NCBI RefSeq assembly: GCF_023898315.1
Contig: NC_064623.1
Coordinates: forward strand, 15,699,140 to 15,763,139
DNA: 64,000 nucleotides
Source of the DNA: Schistocerca nitens
Taxonomy: Eukaryota; Arthropoda; Insecta; Orthoptera; Acrididae
Reading direction: 5' to 3'
Made by a program: the position numbers and the translations under genes. The notes under the pieces were generated by a model that saw only the letters and a program-made list of their open reading frames with translations, was not told where the DNA came from and ran no database searches. This document shows, piece after piece, positions 24,404-35,006 of this stretch. The first letter of the stretch is position 1. Each line of letters begins with the position of its first letter.

Positions 24404-24609
24404 TGATTGAGTGTGCTGCTAAACCTCTTACATTATTCGCTTTTCAAACAGCTGAGCAAAACAGAACGCACTCAGACATTACTCTCTTTACTTATTCTGA
24501 TCAACACTAAACTGACACACAATATTTTTAGCGCAACGCAATCTGACTTTTAATAATCCCCACAAAAGAATGGCCCTGACTAACTATAACCTATACCTTT
24601 CATGAATCA

Positions 24610-24613
<4 letters not shown>
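24404..24613 (+). repeat. 210-bp direct repeat, unit 2
   Basis: Second unit of the duplication, separated from the first by about 180 bases and abutting the TA microsatellite. Confidence 0.92.

Positions 24614-24678
<65 letters not shown>
24612..24678 (+). repeat. (TA)n microsatellite
   Basis: About 33 uninterrupted TA units. A much shorter run (24390-24402) lies before the second 210-bp unit. Confidence 0.95.
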
Positions 24679-24681
<3 letters not shown>

Positions 24682-24959
24682 TTCATGACATCCAGTCTTA
24701 CAAATTTACTGTCTCTGATGGACACACGTCCAGATCATCCGCTCTCAAAACTCCGCCATCTCTCTCCCCACATCCACCACTGCTGGCGGCTCAACTCCAA
24801 CCGCGCAACGCTACGCGCTGTTAACATCCAGCTGCCCAACACTACAATAGCAAACAACAATGCAAATCAGCCACTGACTGCACACAGCACAGCCAGAAAT
24901 TTTCATACAGAGCGCTACGTGGCGTTTCCAATAAAAAAACCTAAACAGCCTACTTACAA

Positions 24960-25149
24960 AAATGGCTCTGAGCACTATGGGAGTCAACTTCTGAGGTCAT
25001 TAGTCCACTAGAACTTAGAACTACTTAAACCTAACTAACCTAAGGACATCACACACTTCCATGCCCGAGGCAGGATTCGAACCTGTGACCGTAGCGGTCT
25101 CGCGGTTCCAGACTGCAGCGCCTAGAACCGCACGGTCACTTCGGCCGGC
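24960..25149 (-). mobile_element. SINE-1, minus strand, 11-bp target duplication
   Basis: Complement of the full SINE-1 (tail AAATGGCTCTGAGCACTATG at the left, head ending GGCCGGC at the right). CCTACTTACAA flanks it at 24949-24959 and 25150-25160. It inserted at the end of the LTR-like repeat. Confidence 0.93.
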
Positions 25150-25160
25150 CCTACTTACAA

Positions 25161-25486
25161 GTGTTTACATGACCATCCGGAAGAGGTACTGGGAAATCGG
25201 TTTACGAAATCCGGTTTTGGAAGCCCCATGTAAACGGGCTGTGCAGTCCATGTTGCCCCGAAGGCTTCGTTACTACGATGTTTTATTTTCCACTGCTGCC
25301 AACTTCAAAAACTTAGCGATTGTAGCGTTGTAGCTGCCCAGCTTGCGCGTGTTGCTCCAAATGAAACATTGCCAACTTTTAAACATGACCGTCCCTAGAA
25401 TGCTATTTCACGAAACGTTGTTATTTTCGTGTGACATTTCTACCACAGCACATTAGCGGTGCGCGGGGTAGAAGCTCGTAGCGGTG
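25161..25486. other. Unassigned DNA
   Basis: Continues the GTTTACATG-containing sequence seen before 23987, supporting insertion of the LTR-like unit into an older repeat. No gene. Confidence 0.35.
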
Positions 25487-25667
25487 TGGAAATGAAATGA
25501 AATGATCGTACGGCATTGTTGGCTGGGAGGCCGCATTCGGGGAAGTTCGGCGGCCGAGTGCGAGTCCTCGAGTGGAGAAAATCTCCAAGCCGGCCGGAAT
25601 CGAACCCGGGCCCGGTGCCTGGGAGGCAGGCACGTTACCAGCCGACTTAGCAGGCGGACGTGGCAGT
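25487..25667 (-). mobile_element. SINE-3, tRNA-Gly-like head, minus strand
   Basis: On the minus strand: GGCTGGTAACGTGCCTGCC, then CTCCCAGGCA and CCGGGTTCGATTCCGG (B box), then a body and a tail of ATTTC repeats (GAAAT repeats on plus near 25488-25503). The arrangement resembles a tRNA-Gly with a CCC anticodon loop. No clear duplication was found. Confidence 0.72.
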
Positions 25668-25998
25668 GTGGGATACAGAGGAAACCTGTGCTCGTGCGTT
25701 TGTGTCTGTTTCCTTTTACCACTGTTAACGGCTACCTACACGTATGATTTTGTGTGTGTATGTGTGTGTGCACACATCTATGGCAAAGCACCTTCCAAGT
25801 GATATATGTTTCATTGGCCTCCTCGTACAATTAATTTTAAAAATCGGTACCTCATTTTCGATGTTCATGTATTAACATTATGATCTTTATGCCCTAATGT
25901 TTAGTGTTTAATTTGGGTTTAAATGTGGGAACTTGTCAACAAGGAGGAGGAGCAGCTCAGAAGTGGAGAACAGTTTGAGGGATATTTTATTTTCATCC

Positions 25999-26317
25999 GG
26001 AAACGGCCTTGCCGCAGTGGATACACCGGTTCCCGTGAGATCACCGAAGTTAAGCGCTGTCTGGCGTGGTCGGCACTTGGATGGGTGACCATCCAGGCCG
26101 CCGTGCGCTGTTGCCATTTTTCGGGGTGTACTCAGCCTCGTGATGCCAATTGAGGAGCTACTCGACAGAATAGTAGCGGCTTCGGTCAAGAATACCATCA
26201 TACTGACCGGGAGAGCGGTGTGCTGACCCCACGCCCCTCCTATCCACGTCCTCGTCTGAGGATGACACGGCGGTCGGATGGTACCGGTAGGCCACTCGTG
26301 GCCTGAAGACGGAGTGC
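25999..26317 (+). mobile_element. 5S rRNA-derived SINE, full length, 13-bp target duplication
   Basis: The first about 110 bases mirror 5S rRNA: GATACACCGGTTCCCGTGAG, GATCACCGAAGTTAAGCGCT and CTTGGATGGGTGACCATCC, the last including the 5S internal control region. A non-5S body to GGCCTGAAGACGGAGTGC follows. TTTATTTTCATCC flanks it exactly at 25986-25998 and 26318-26330. It belongs to the SINE3-type class. It is not a working 5S gene because the 3' part of the rRNA is replaced. Confidence 0.92.
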
Positions 26318-26330
26318 TTTATTTTCATCC

Positions 26331-27094
26331 AGGGAAATCCAGCAGTACGCTCTGCTTCCTCTTAATCTATCCTGTAATATCTGTTCCATTTCTGGCCGAA
26401 AGCGGTGACCACATAGATTACTTTTGACAGATAATTCATCTAGGTGATGAGATGAAGTGCTTAATCGTTTTCTTAAAAATGATTGAATCCTTCACTTTTG
26501 TAGGCCTTTTCTCACATTTTGTTTCCGTAAAAGTACATTATTGTAGTTTATGAATGTCCAGGCTGCATACTACGCGAAAGACGTCCTTCTCCGGCAGCTG
26601 GTGTTGTCACAAAAAGCTATGGATACTTTCATGCATTTCTGAAAAGAGTTTTCCACTGGAGGAACGTCAGTTTACTGCAGAACGTTCGTTGTAAACCGTG
26701 CTAAGAACAACAAATTTACAGTCGACATCATGAATGCGCAGTAAATTTTAGATTTTGAGATGTGTACGAATTTCATCAAGACAGGTGGTCTCCTCATGGG
26801 AAGCGGGACGGCAATCAGCCTTGCTGGCTACACGGAATTCTTTCACAGCTCAACGAATGCACGTGCTGTTATCACCTTTGGTTTCGCAGATGGACTCATA
26901 TAGCACACTTGCGGCATATGTTTGCGAGTGGAATAACATGTGAATCTTTCTCGGTATTTAGTGTATAACGTGAGCGTTCCAAGCAAACACAAGAAACAGT
27001 AAGACACGCTGAAGGTTACGGAATATATAACATACAGTATTTACAATATTATAAAAATAGTAGCTACCAGCTGAGAGCCCAGTATTGCCTAGCT
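26331..27094. other. Unassigned DNA
   Basis: No protein motif or repeat boundary found. Short open frames of about 60 codons near 26760-26960 look accidental. Confidence 0.3.
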
Positions 27095-27400
27095 ATGTAT
27101 TCCAGTTCTGTTAGTCCATTTGCTTTCGCCTCTCTCTGTCCACCTGCTCCTCCATCTCATCTTCATCTGCCCCTTCCCCCTCTGTCCATCTCCTCTTCTT
27201 TCTCAGTCTCTCTGTCCTTCCGCTCCCCCCCCCCCCCCCTCTGTCCAGCCCATCTGTTCTGCCCCGCTCTCTCCGTCCACCTCCTTCTCCCAGTTCTGTC
27301 CATCTGCTCCTTCGCTCTCTGTCCATCTCCTTCACTTTCTCCCTCCATTTCCTCCTCCAGTCTTTCTGTGACCATGTACTCCCCCACTCTGTCTCCATGT
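27095..27400 (-). repeat. Pyrimidine-rich degenerate minisatellite
   Basis: C/T-rich DNA with repeated CTGTCCATCTCCT-like units and a C run at 27229-27238. Read on the minus strand it resembles the GAGATGGACAGAG units at 60720-61370. The long frames on either strand are by-products of composition. Confidence 0.8.
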
Positions 27401-28207
27401 TATCACACCCACGACACCAATAGGAGGCTGGTGGTTACTACCCGCACAGTAATATCGGCCCTAAATTCGTATGGTTTCTCCCTAGGTCGATAACTAGTAC
27501 TCGGTGACCATGCCTAGGTTCCTACGACACAACTGGTCTTACAAGACACTCCATCCCGAGAATAGTAAGAGCCTGAAGGTACGAGAGAACCACCACAGCC
27601 ATTATTGAATTGGGAAAATTACGTTTTTGTTACCATTAAATATAAAAAACTAATTTAGTTGCAATCTATAATCTGCGATGTTGCCTGCTGGTGAAAAGGA
27701 TTAGTTAATACTGGCACAAAAATCCTATTTTAAAACACTTCTTTAAGTTTTTCCTCAAACGAGCTTGTGTGGACAGGGAACGGGTGAGCCCTGCTGCCGT
27801 GTCCTTTAAACGCCTGGACGGCGGTCGTGGACCGCTCGACACAAGTGTCTTCGTCAGTAACTTCTGAACCTGTCTCTTCTGGGAGGGAGAGGGGGGGGGG
27901 GAGGGGGAGGAGGGAGAACGTCGCGGGGGTGGCTGCTTGCAAACTGCCAACAATTTAACGGAGGCGTAATTCACTCCCCACAGTGGGAAGCAATCAACAT
28001 CGTTCCTACTTGCAGGGGATTGCACCAATCATACAACTATAATTAAAACAGGTTGAAGTTTAAGAATGGGACATGTTCTCCTAGAATTTATAAATGTACA
28101 ATCGAGATCGGGCTTTCACTGGCAACTTGAACTACAGGTACTGAGAGACAGTAATCAATAGATATAGGAATTGATACACGTAATTATATAGTAACGCGAA
28201 AAGCAAA
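27401..28207. other. Unassigned DNA with a G run
   Basis: No gene. G-rich tract at 27885-27905. Confidence 0.3.
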
Positions 28208-29442
28208 CACGAATTCTTTACAGACGAATGGAAAAACTGGTAGAAGTCGACCTTGGGAAAGATCAATTTGGATTCCGTAGAAATGGTGGAACACGTGAGG
28301 CAATACTGACCCTACGACTTATCTTAGAAGATAGGTTAAGGAAAGGCAAACCTACGTTTCTGGCATTTGTAGACTTAGAGACAGCTTTTGACAATATTGA
28401 CTGGAATACCCTCTTTCAAGTTATGAGGGTGGCAGGGGTAAAATACAGGGAGCGGAAGGCTGTTTACAGTTTGTACAGAAGCCAGATGGCAGTTATAAGA
28501 GTCGAGGAGCACGAAACGGAAACAGTGACTGAGGAGGGAGTGAGACAGGGTTGTAGCCTATCCCCGATGTTATTCAATCTGTATATTGAGCAAGCTGTAA
28601 GGGGAACAAAGGAAAAATGTGGAGTAGGGATTTAAATCCACAGAGAAGGGGTTTCAGGTTCGACGATGACATTGTAATTATGTCAGAGACAGCAAAGGAC
28701 CTGGAAGAGAGGTTGAACGGAATGGTCAGTGTCTTGAAAGGAGAATATAAGATGAACATCAACAAGAGCTAAACGAGGATAATGGAATGTAGTCGAATTA
28801 AATCAGGTGATGCTGAGGGAATTAGGTTAGGAAAGCAGACACTTAAAGTAGTATAGGAGTTTTGCTATTTGGGGAGCAAAATAACTGATGATGGTCGAAG
28901 TAGAGGGGATATAAAATGTAGACTGGCAATGGCAAGGAAAGCGTTTCTGAAGAAGAGAAATTTGTTAACATCGAGTATAGATTTAAGTGTCAGAAAGCCT
29001 TTTCTGAAAGTATTTGTATGGAGTGTTGTCATGTGTGGAAGCGAGACATGCACGATAACTAGTTTAGAAAAAAAGAGAATAGAGGCTTTCGGAATGTGGT
29101 GCTATAGAAGAATGCTGAAGATTAGATGGGTAGATTACGTAATTAATGAGGAGGTACTGATTAGAATTGGGGAGAAGAGGAATTTGTGGCACAACTTGAC
29201 TAGAAGGAGGGATCGGTTGGTAGGGCAGGTTCTGAGGCATCAAGGGATCACCAGTTTAGTACTGGAGGGAAGCGTGGAGGTTAAAAATCGCGGAGGGACA
29301 CCAAGAGATGAATACACTAAGCAGATTCAGAAGGATGTAGGTTGCAGTAGTTACTCGGAGATGAAGATCCTTGCACAGGATAGAGTAGCGTGGAGAAGTG
29401 CATCAAACCAGTCTCTGGACTGAAGACCACAACAACAACAAA
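28208..29442 (+). mobile_element. LINE family 2, 5'-truncated
   Basis: Starts at GAATTCTTTACAGACGAATG (MEKLVEVDLGKDQFGFRRN), inside the RT fingers. Order: FVDLETAFDNIDWN (motif A Asp), GVRQGCSLSPMLFN (motif B), RFDDDIVIM in another frame (motif C; FADD in relatives), then GSKITDDGRSR, LTRRRDRLVGQVLRHQG and the end with SLD and stop, followed by a CAA tail (29427-29442). Frames 28228-28635 and 28869-29423 are separated by frameshifts and stops near 28633, 28771 and 28855. It is younger than the copy at 42100 but inactive. Confidence 0.85.
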
Positions 29443-29553
29443 ATTACGAAAAAGCCTTACGCGATCCCTGAATCTTAAAGTGCTGGACAGAGCTGAATTA
29501 ATGTGAGGGATAATATTAAGATACTACAGTAGCGTGCTGAACCCACGAGGTAG

Positions 29554-29743
29554 GCCGGCCGGTGTGGCCGAGCGGCTCTAGGCACTTAGGTCCGGAAGCG
29601 CGCTGCTGCTACGGTCGCAGGTTCGAATCCTGCCTCGGGCATGGATGTGTGTGATGTCCTTAGGTTAGTTAGGTTTAAGTAGTTCTAAGTTCTAGGGGAC
29701 TGATGACCTCAGATGTTAAGTCCCATAGTGCTCAGAGCCATTT
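29554..29743 (+). mobile_element. SINE-1, full length, 15-bp target duplication
   Basis: GAACCCACGAGGTAG flanks it at 29539-29553 and 29744-29758. Head GCCGGCCGGTGTGGCCGAGC with B box GGTTCGAATCC; complete body. Confidence 0.95.
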
Positions 29744-29797
29744 GAACCCACGAGGTAGCTGTTGTGATGACAAGTTACCGTTGCAGCATCCCTGAAT

Positions 29798-31925
29798 ATG
29801 GAAGTTAATAGGAATATAAAAAAAGGGAGGAAGGTTTATCTGTTTAGCAAGAGTAATAGAAGGCAGATTTCAGACTACCTAACAGATCAAAACGAATATT
29901 TCTGTTCCGACACTGACAATGTTGAGTGTTTATGGAAAAAGTTCAAGGCAATCGTAAAATGCGCTTTAGACAGGTACGTGCCGAGTAAAACTGTGAGGGA
30001 CGGGAAAAACCCACCGCGGTTCAACAACAAAGTTAGGAAACTACTGCGAAAGCAAAGAGAACTTCACTCCAAGTGTAAACGCAGCCAATACCTCTCATAC
30101 AAACAGAAGCTAAACGATGTCGAAGTTGGCGTAAGGAGGGCTATGCGTGAAGCGTTCAGTGAATTCGAAAGTAAAATTCTATGTACCGACTTGACAGAAA
30201 ATCCTAGGAAGTTCTGGCCTTACTTTAAATCAGTGAGTGGCTCGAAACAGCATATCCAGACACTCCGGGATGATGATGGCATTGAAACGGAGGATGACAC
30301 GCGTAAAGCTGAAATACTAAACACGTTTTTCCAAAACTATTTCACAGAGGAAGACTGCACTGCAGTTCCTTCTATAAATCCTCGCACAAACGAAAAAATG
30401 GCTGACATCGAAATAAGTGTCCAAGGAATAGAAAAGCAACTGGAATCACTCAACAAAGTCCACTGGACCTGACGGGATACCAATTCGATTCTACACAGAG
30501 TACGCGAAAGAACTTGCCCCCTTCTAACAGCCGTGTACCGCAAGTCTCTAGAGGAGCGGAAGATTCCAAATGATTGGAAAAGAGCACAGGTAGTCCCAGT
30601 CTTCAAGAAGGGTCGTCGAGCAGATGCGCAAAACTATAGACCTATATCTCTGACGTCGATCTGTTGTAGAATTTTAGAACATGTTTTTTGCTCGCGTATC
30701 ATGTCGTTTTTGGAAACCCAGAATCTACTCTGTAGGAATCAACATGGATTCCGGAAACAGCGATCGTGTGAGACCCAACTCGCTTTATTTGTTCATGAGA
30801 CCCAGAAAATATTAAATACAGGCTCCCAGGTAGATGCTATTTTCCTTGACTTCCGGAAGGCGTTCGATACAGTTCCGCACTGTCGCCTGATAAACAAAGT
30901 AAGAGCCTACGGAATATCAGACCAACTGTGTGGCTGGATTGAAGAGTTTTTAGCAAACAGAACACAGCATGTTGTTATCAACGGAGAGACATCTACAAAC
31001 GTTAAAGTAACCTCTGACGTGCCACAGGGGAGTGTTATGGGACCATTGCTTTTCACAATATATATAAATGACCTAGTAGATAGTGTCGGAAGTTCCATGC
31101 GGCTTTTCGGGGATGATGCTGTAGTATACAGAGAAGTTGCAGCATTATAAAATTGTAGCGAAATGCAGGAAGATCTGCAGCAGATAGGCACTTGGTGCAG
31201 GGAGTGGCAACTGACCCTTAACATAGACAAATGTAATGTATTGCGAATACATAGAAAGAAGGATCCTTTATTGTATGATTATATGATAGCGGAACGAACA
31301 CTGGTAACAGTTACTTCTGTAAAATATCTGGAAGTATGCGTGCGGAACGATTTGAAGTGGAATGATCATATAAAATTAATTGTTGGTTAAGGCGGGTACC
31401 AGGTTGAGATTCATTGGGAGAGTCCTTAGAAAATGTAGTTCATCAATAAAGGAGGTGGCTTACAAAATACTCGTTCGACCTATACTTGAGTATTGCTCAT
31501 CAGTGTGGGGTCCGTACCAGATCGGGTTGACGGAGGAGATAGAGAAGATCCAAAGAAGAGCGCCGCGTTTCGTCACAGGGTTATTTGGTAACCGTGATAG
31601 CGTTACGGAGATGTTTAGCAAACTCAAGTGGCAGACTCTGCAAGAGAGGCGCTCTGCATCGCGGTGTAGCTTGCTCGCCAGGTTTCGAGAGAGTGCGTTT
31701 CTGGATGAGGCATCGAATATATTGCTTCCCCCTACTTATAGCTCCCGAGGAGATCACGAATGTAAAATTAGAGAGATTCGAGCGCGCACGGAGGCTTTCA
31801 GACAGTCGTTCTTCCCGCGAACCATACGCGACTGGAACAGAAAAGAGAGGTAATGACAGAGGCACGTAAAGTGCCCTCCGCCACACACCGTTGGGTGGCT
31901 TGCGGAGTATAAATGTAGATGTAGA
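29798..31925 (+). mobile_element. CR1-type LINE with most of the RT region
   Basis: Frames 29798-30472, 30533-31150, 31163-31390 and 31380-31853 are consecutive parts of one protein. Order: linker with NPRKFWPYFKSVSGSK; a frame-out-and-back near 30460-30520; RT with GRRADAQNYRPISLTS (fingers), QHGFRKQRSCETQL, AIFLDFRKAFDTV (motif A), VPQGSVMGPLLF (motif B) and FGDDAVVY (motif C, both Asp present). One TAA interrupts at 31148-31150 and a one-base insertion near 31388 shifts the frame. The 3' end is TGCGGAGTATAAATGTAGAT. The endonuclease domain is missing. CR1-type is inferred from motif style. Confidence 0.88.
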
Positions 31926-32331
31926 ACATAGTCTCGGGTCAATAATGCAACTTAGTCGAGCGCGCCTGTTGAAAACGGTTGTGGCAGTACACGAGCAACA
32001 ACCCTACCTTCTGCTCAAGATAAATAGAATGTAAACTTTCATGTGGTCTGAAAGTACCGAGATTATGTCGTCTTGGCGAACTGGCTAGGGGGGCTTCTGA
32101 CCTCAGAAGAAAATCACAGCTGGTACCAAATGCGGGAGGGGGGGGGGGGGGGGTAGGAAGGGTAGGAAGGGTGCGAGGGGGGCGGGCGGTGCGGCAGTGA
32201 TCAATGACTTCCAGCTGCAACTGACGAGTAGAAGTCCCCAGCAAAGGGATCGACTTTTTGATACCAAATATACGATGATACGATCCCAGGTGTCACACCC
32301 TGCAGGCGTTCACCCTGGTGGGCCCTTGTTT
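31926..32331. other. Unassigned DNA with a G run
   Basis: No gene. Run of G at about 32138-32152 followed by GGAAGGGTAGGAAGGG. Confidence 0.3.
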
Positions 32332-32872
32332 GCGAGCAACCGACGAAAAAAATTTCGGAGTTTGGCGTGACGGTCAGTGGGGTTGAAGAAGGTCTGCTAC
32401 ACAGGCTGGTTGCGTGATGTAAGAGGCTAAGGGCTTCACTGTGGAGGAGGTTGTGGGTTCGAATCTCATCAGGTGCATTGAATATTTTTAGTTCTTTACT
32501 GAAATGACTTTGATCTTTATTTTTATTCGATTAATTCGTGTAAATGTGTCTGTTTATTTCCATTTCTTTTGCTAAAATCGTAGGAAGAAAATGTGAGCAA
32601 ATGAGCAAGTGGATATTATTATTAAAATAATAAATAAATAAAAAATTACATTTAAATCAGTTAATTCAATGAAAATGAAGATGAAAGTCATTTAGATAAA
32701 GATTTAGAATTAAAAAAAAATATTACACCTGACTAAATTCGAACGCACAATCTCCTCCATGCGAGACCCCTTACCCTACACATTACACAACGCAACCAGT
32801 ATATGTAACGCATCTTTTTAACGCTATTGAGCGCCATTCGAAATTTCGAAATTTTTTTCGTCAGTTACTCGG
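32332..32872. repeat. Imperfect long inverted repeat with tRNA-like arms
   Basis: Left arm from GCGAGCAACCGACGAAAAAA (32332 to about 32575) pairs with the right arm (about 32640 to 32872, complement beginning CCGAGTAACTGACGAAAAAA). Both arms carry a B-box-like block (GGGTTCGAATCTCATCAGG and GCGTTCGAATTTAGTCAGG). Either a foldback DNA element or two tRNA-derived SINEs in head-to-head order. Confidence 0.72.
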
Positions 32873-33069
32873 TTCAAAATGGTTCAAATGGCTCTGAGCA
32901 CTATGGGACTCAACTGCTGAGGTCATTAGTCCCCTAGAACTAGTCAAACCTAACTAACCTAAGGACATCACAAACATCCATGCCCGAGGCAGGATTCGAA
33001 CCTGCGACCGTAGCCGTCTTGCGGTTCCAGACTGCAGCGCCTTTAACCGCACGGCCACTTCGGCCGGCC
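32873..33069 (-). mobile_element. SINE-1, minus strand
   Basis: Tail GGTTCAAATGGCTCTGAGC to head CACTTCGGCCGGCC. Inserted directly at the end of the foldback repeat. No matching target duplication was found. Confidence 0.9.
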
Positions 33070-33287
33070 CAAACTTCGTAACACAATCGTTTCGTAGCAC
33101 TGCACCTCCCCTAGGAAAAAGAAGAAGAGGCTTCTGCATTTTTGTCTGAATTTAACGACTGCCATCATCTTATGCAAATAACCAAATCCTATCAAAACGA
33201 TTGCGTATGAATTTAGGCTCCACCCCGCTGTTCCACAACATATTAGGAATCTATGTCTTACGGCCTCGTTTCTCTTTGAATTTTGGA

Positions 33288-33455
33288 AAAAATGGCTCTG
33301 AGCACTATGAGACTTAACTTCTGAAGTCATCAGTCCCCCAGAACTTAGCACTACTTAAACCTGACTAACCTAATGACATCACACAAATCCATCTCCGAGG
33401 CAGGATTCGAACCTGCGACTGTAGCGCGTAGAACCACTCGGCCACCTCGGCCGGC
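33288..33455 (-). mobile_element. SINE-1, minus strand, deletion in head, 12-bp target duplication
   Basis: TTGAATTTTGGA flanks it at 33276-33287 and 33456-33467. The tRNA-like head lacks about 25 bases between B box and A box. Confidence 0.92.
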
Positions 33456-33580
33456 TTGAATTTTGGACCCGGGGCTACTATGCATTTAAGTTTTGGGAAC
33501 TTCAGAATAAAACTGACAACGTGAAAACATTTTCACTAGTAAGTCAGTTATTCAACGTGAGTCTAGAAACTGCAAAGATA

Positions 33581-35006
33581 TACACTCCTGGAAATGGAAA
33601 AAAGAACACATTGACACCGGTGTGTCAGACCCACCATACTTGCTCCGGACACTGCGAGAGGGCTGTACAAGCAATGATCACACGCACGGCACAGCGGACA
33701 CACCAGGAACCGCGGTGTTGGCCGTCGAATGGCGCTAGCTGCGCAGCATTTGTGAACCGCCGCCGTCAGTGTCAGCCAGTTTGCCGTGGCATACGGAGCT
33801 CCATCGCAGTCTTTAACACTGGTAGCATGCCGCGACAGCGTGGACGTGAACGGTACGTGCAGTTGACGGACTTTGAGCGAGGGCGTATAGTGGGCATGCG
33901 GGAGGCCGGGTGGACGTACCGCCGAATTGCTCAATACGTGGGGCGTGAGGTCTCCACAGTACATCGATGTTGTCGCCAGTGGTCGGCGGAAGGTGCACGT
34001 GCCCGTCGACCTGGGACCGGACCGCAGCGACGCACGGATGCACGCCAAGACCGTAGGATCCTACGCAGTGCCGTAGGGGACCGCACCGCCACTTCCCAGC
34101 AAATTAGGGACACTGTTGCTCCTGGGGTATCGGCGAGGACCATTCGCAACCGTCTCCATGAAGCTGGGCTACGGTCCCGCACACCGTTAAGCCGTCTTCC
34201 GCTCACGCCCCAACATCGTGCAGCCCGCCTCCAGTGGTGTCGCGACAGGCGTGAATGGAGGGACGAATGGAGACGTGTCGTCTTCAGCGATGAGAGTCGC
34301 TTCTGCCTTGGTGCCAATGATGGTCGTATGCGTGTTTGGCGCCGTGCAGGTGAGCGCCACAATCAGGACTGCATACGACCGAGGCACACAGGGCCAACAC
34401 CCGGCATCATGGTGTGGGGAGCGATCTCCTACACTGGCCGTACACCACTGATGATCGTCGAGGGGACACTGAATAGTGCACGGTACATCCAAACCGTCAT
34501 CGAACCCATCGTTCTACCATTCCTAGACCGGCAAGGGAACTTGCTGTTCCAACAGGACAATGCACGTCCGCATGTATCCCGTGCCACCCAACGTGCTCTA
34601 GAAGGTGTAAGTCAACTACCCTAGCCAGCAAGATCTCCGGATCTGTCCCCCATTGAGCATGTTTGGGACTGGATGAAGCGTCGTCTCACGCGGTCTGCAC
34701 GTCCAGCACGAACGCTGGTCCAACTGAGGCGCCAGGTGGAAATGGCATGGCAAGCCGTTCCACAGGACTACATCCAGCATCTCTACGATCGTCTCCATGG
34801 GAGAATAGCAGCCTGCATTGCTGCGAAAGGTGGATATACACTGTACTAGTGCCGACATTGTGCATGCTCTGTTGCCTGTGTCTATGTGCCTGTGGTTCTG
34901 TCAGTGTGATCGTGTGATGTATCTGACCCCAGGAATGTGTCAATAAAGTTTCCCCTTCCTGGGACAATGAATTCACGGTGTTCTTATTTCAATTTCCAGG
35001 AGTGTA
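33581..35006 (+). mobile_element. Tc1-like DNA transposon, family B, copy 1
   Basis: Ends TACACTCCTGGAAATGGAAA and the complement (TTTCAATTTCCAGGAGTGTA), with TA at both edges; 1426 bp. Nearly identical to 55964-57388, in the same orientation. The two copies share the whole unit including non-coding ends. Confidence 0.94.
33827..34849 (+). pseudogene. Tc1-like transposase (family B) with a single TAG
   Basis: ATG at 33827 (MPRQRGRERYVQLTDFERG) gives 340 codons to the stop at 34847-34849, the usual length of the family. Two helix-turn-helix segments (GRIVGMREAGWTYRRIAQYV, then PQRRTDARQDRRILRSAVG) precede VFSDESRF (first Asp), GIMVWGAISY, QQDNARPH (second Asp) and SPDLSPIEHVWDW (Glu). The only lesion is TAG at 34622-34624 where copy 2 has TGG. 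The longer reading frame that starts upstream of 33827 runs through the non-coding left end and is not real. Confidence 0.94.

Larger units (their letters stand above)
23987..24959. mobile_element. LTR-like repeat with internal duplication
   Basis: Begins TGAAACGTCCCCTTAG and runs to CCTACTTACA beside the SINE at 24960. I recognise the start as a repeated grasshopper sequence of LTR type. The unit contains a 210-bp direct duplication and a TA microsatellite. No clear target duplication is visible, so both type and edges are tentative. Confidence 0.45.

Noticed and set aside
24612-24678. CRISPR-like or origin-like array
   Set aside because: Simple TA microsatellite in a eukaryotic repeat; no spacers.
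24685-25011. 108-codon plus-strand frame
   Set aside because: Lies in the LTR-like repeat and runs into a SINE; no motif.
25999-26105. 5S rRNA gene
   Set aside because: The 3' part is replaced by a SINE body and the unit has target duplications, so it is a SINE.
33521-33826. N-terminal extension of the Tc1-B transposase
   Set aside because: It covers flanking DNA and the inverted end; family start is at ATG 33827.
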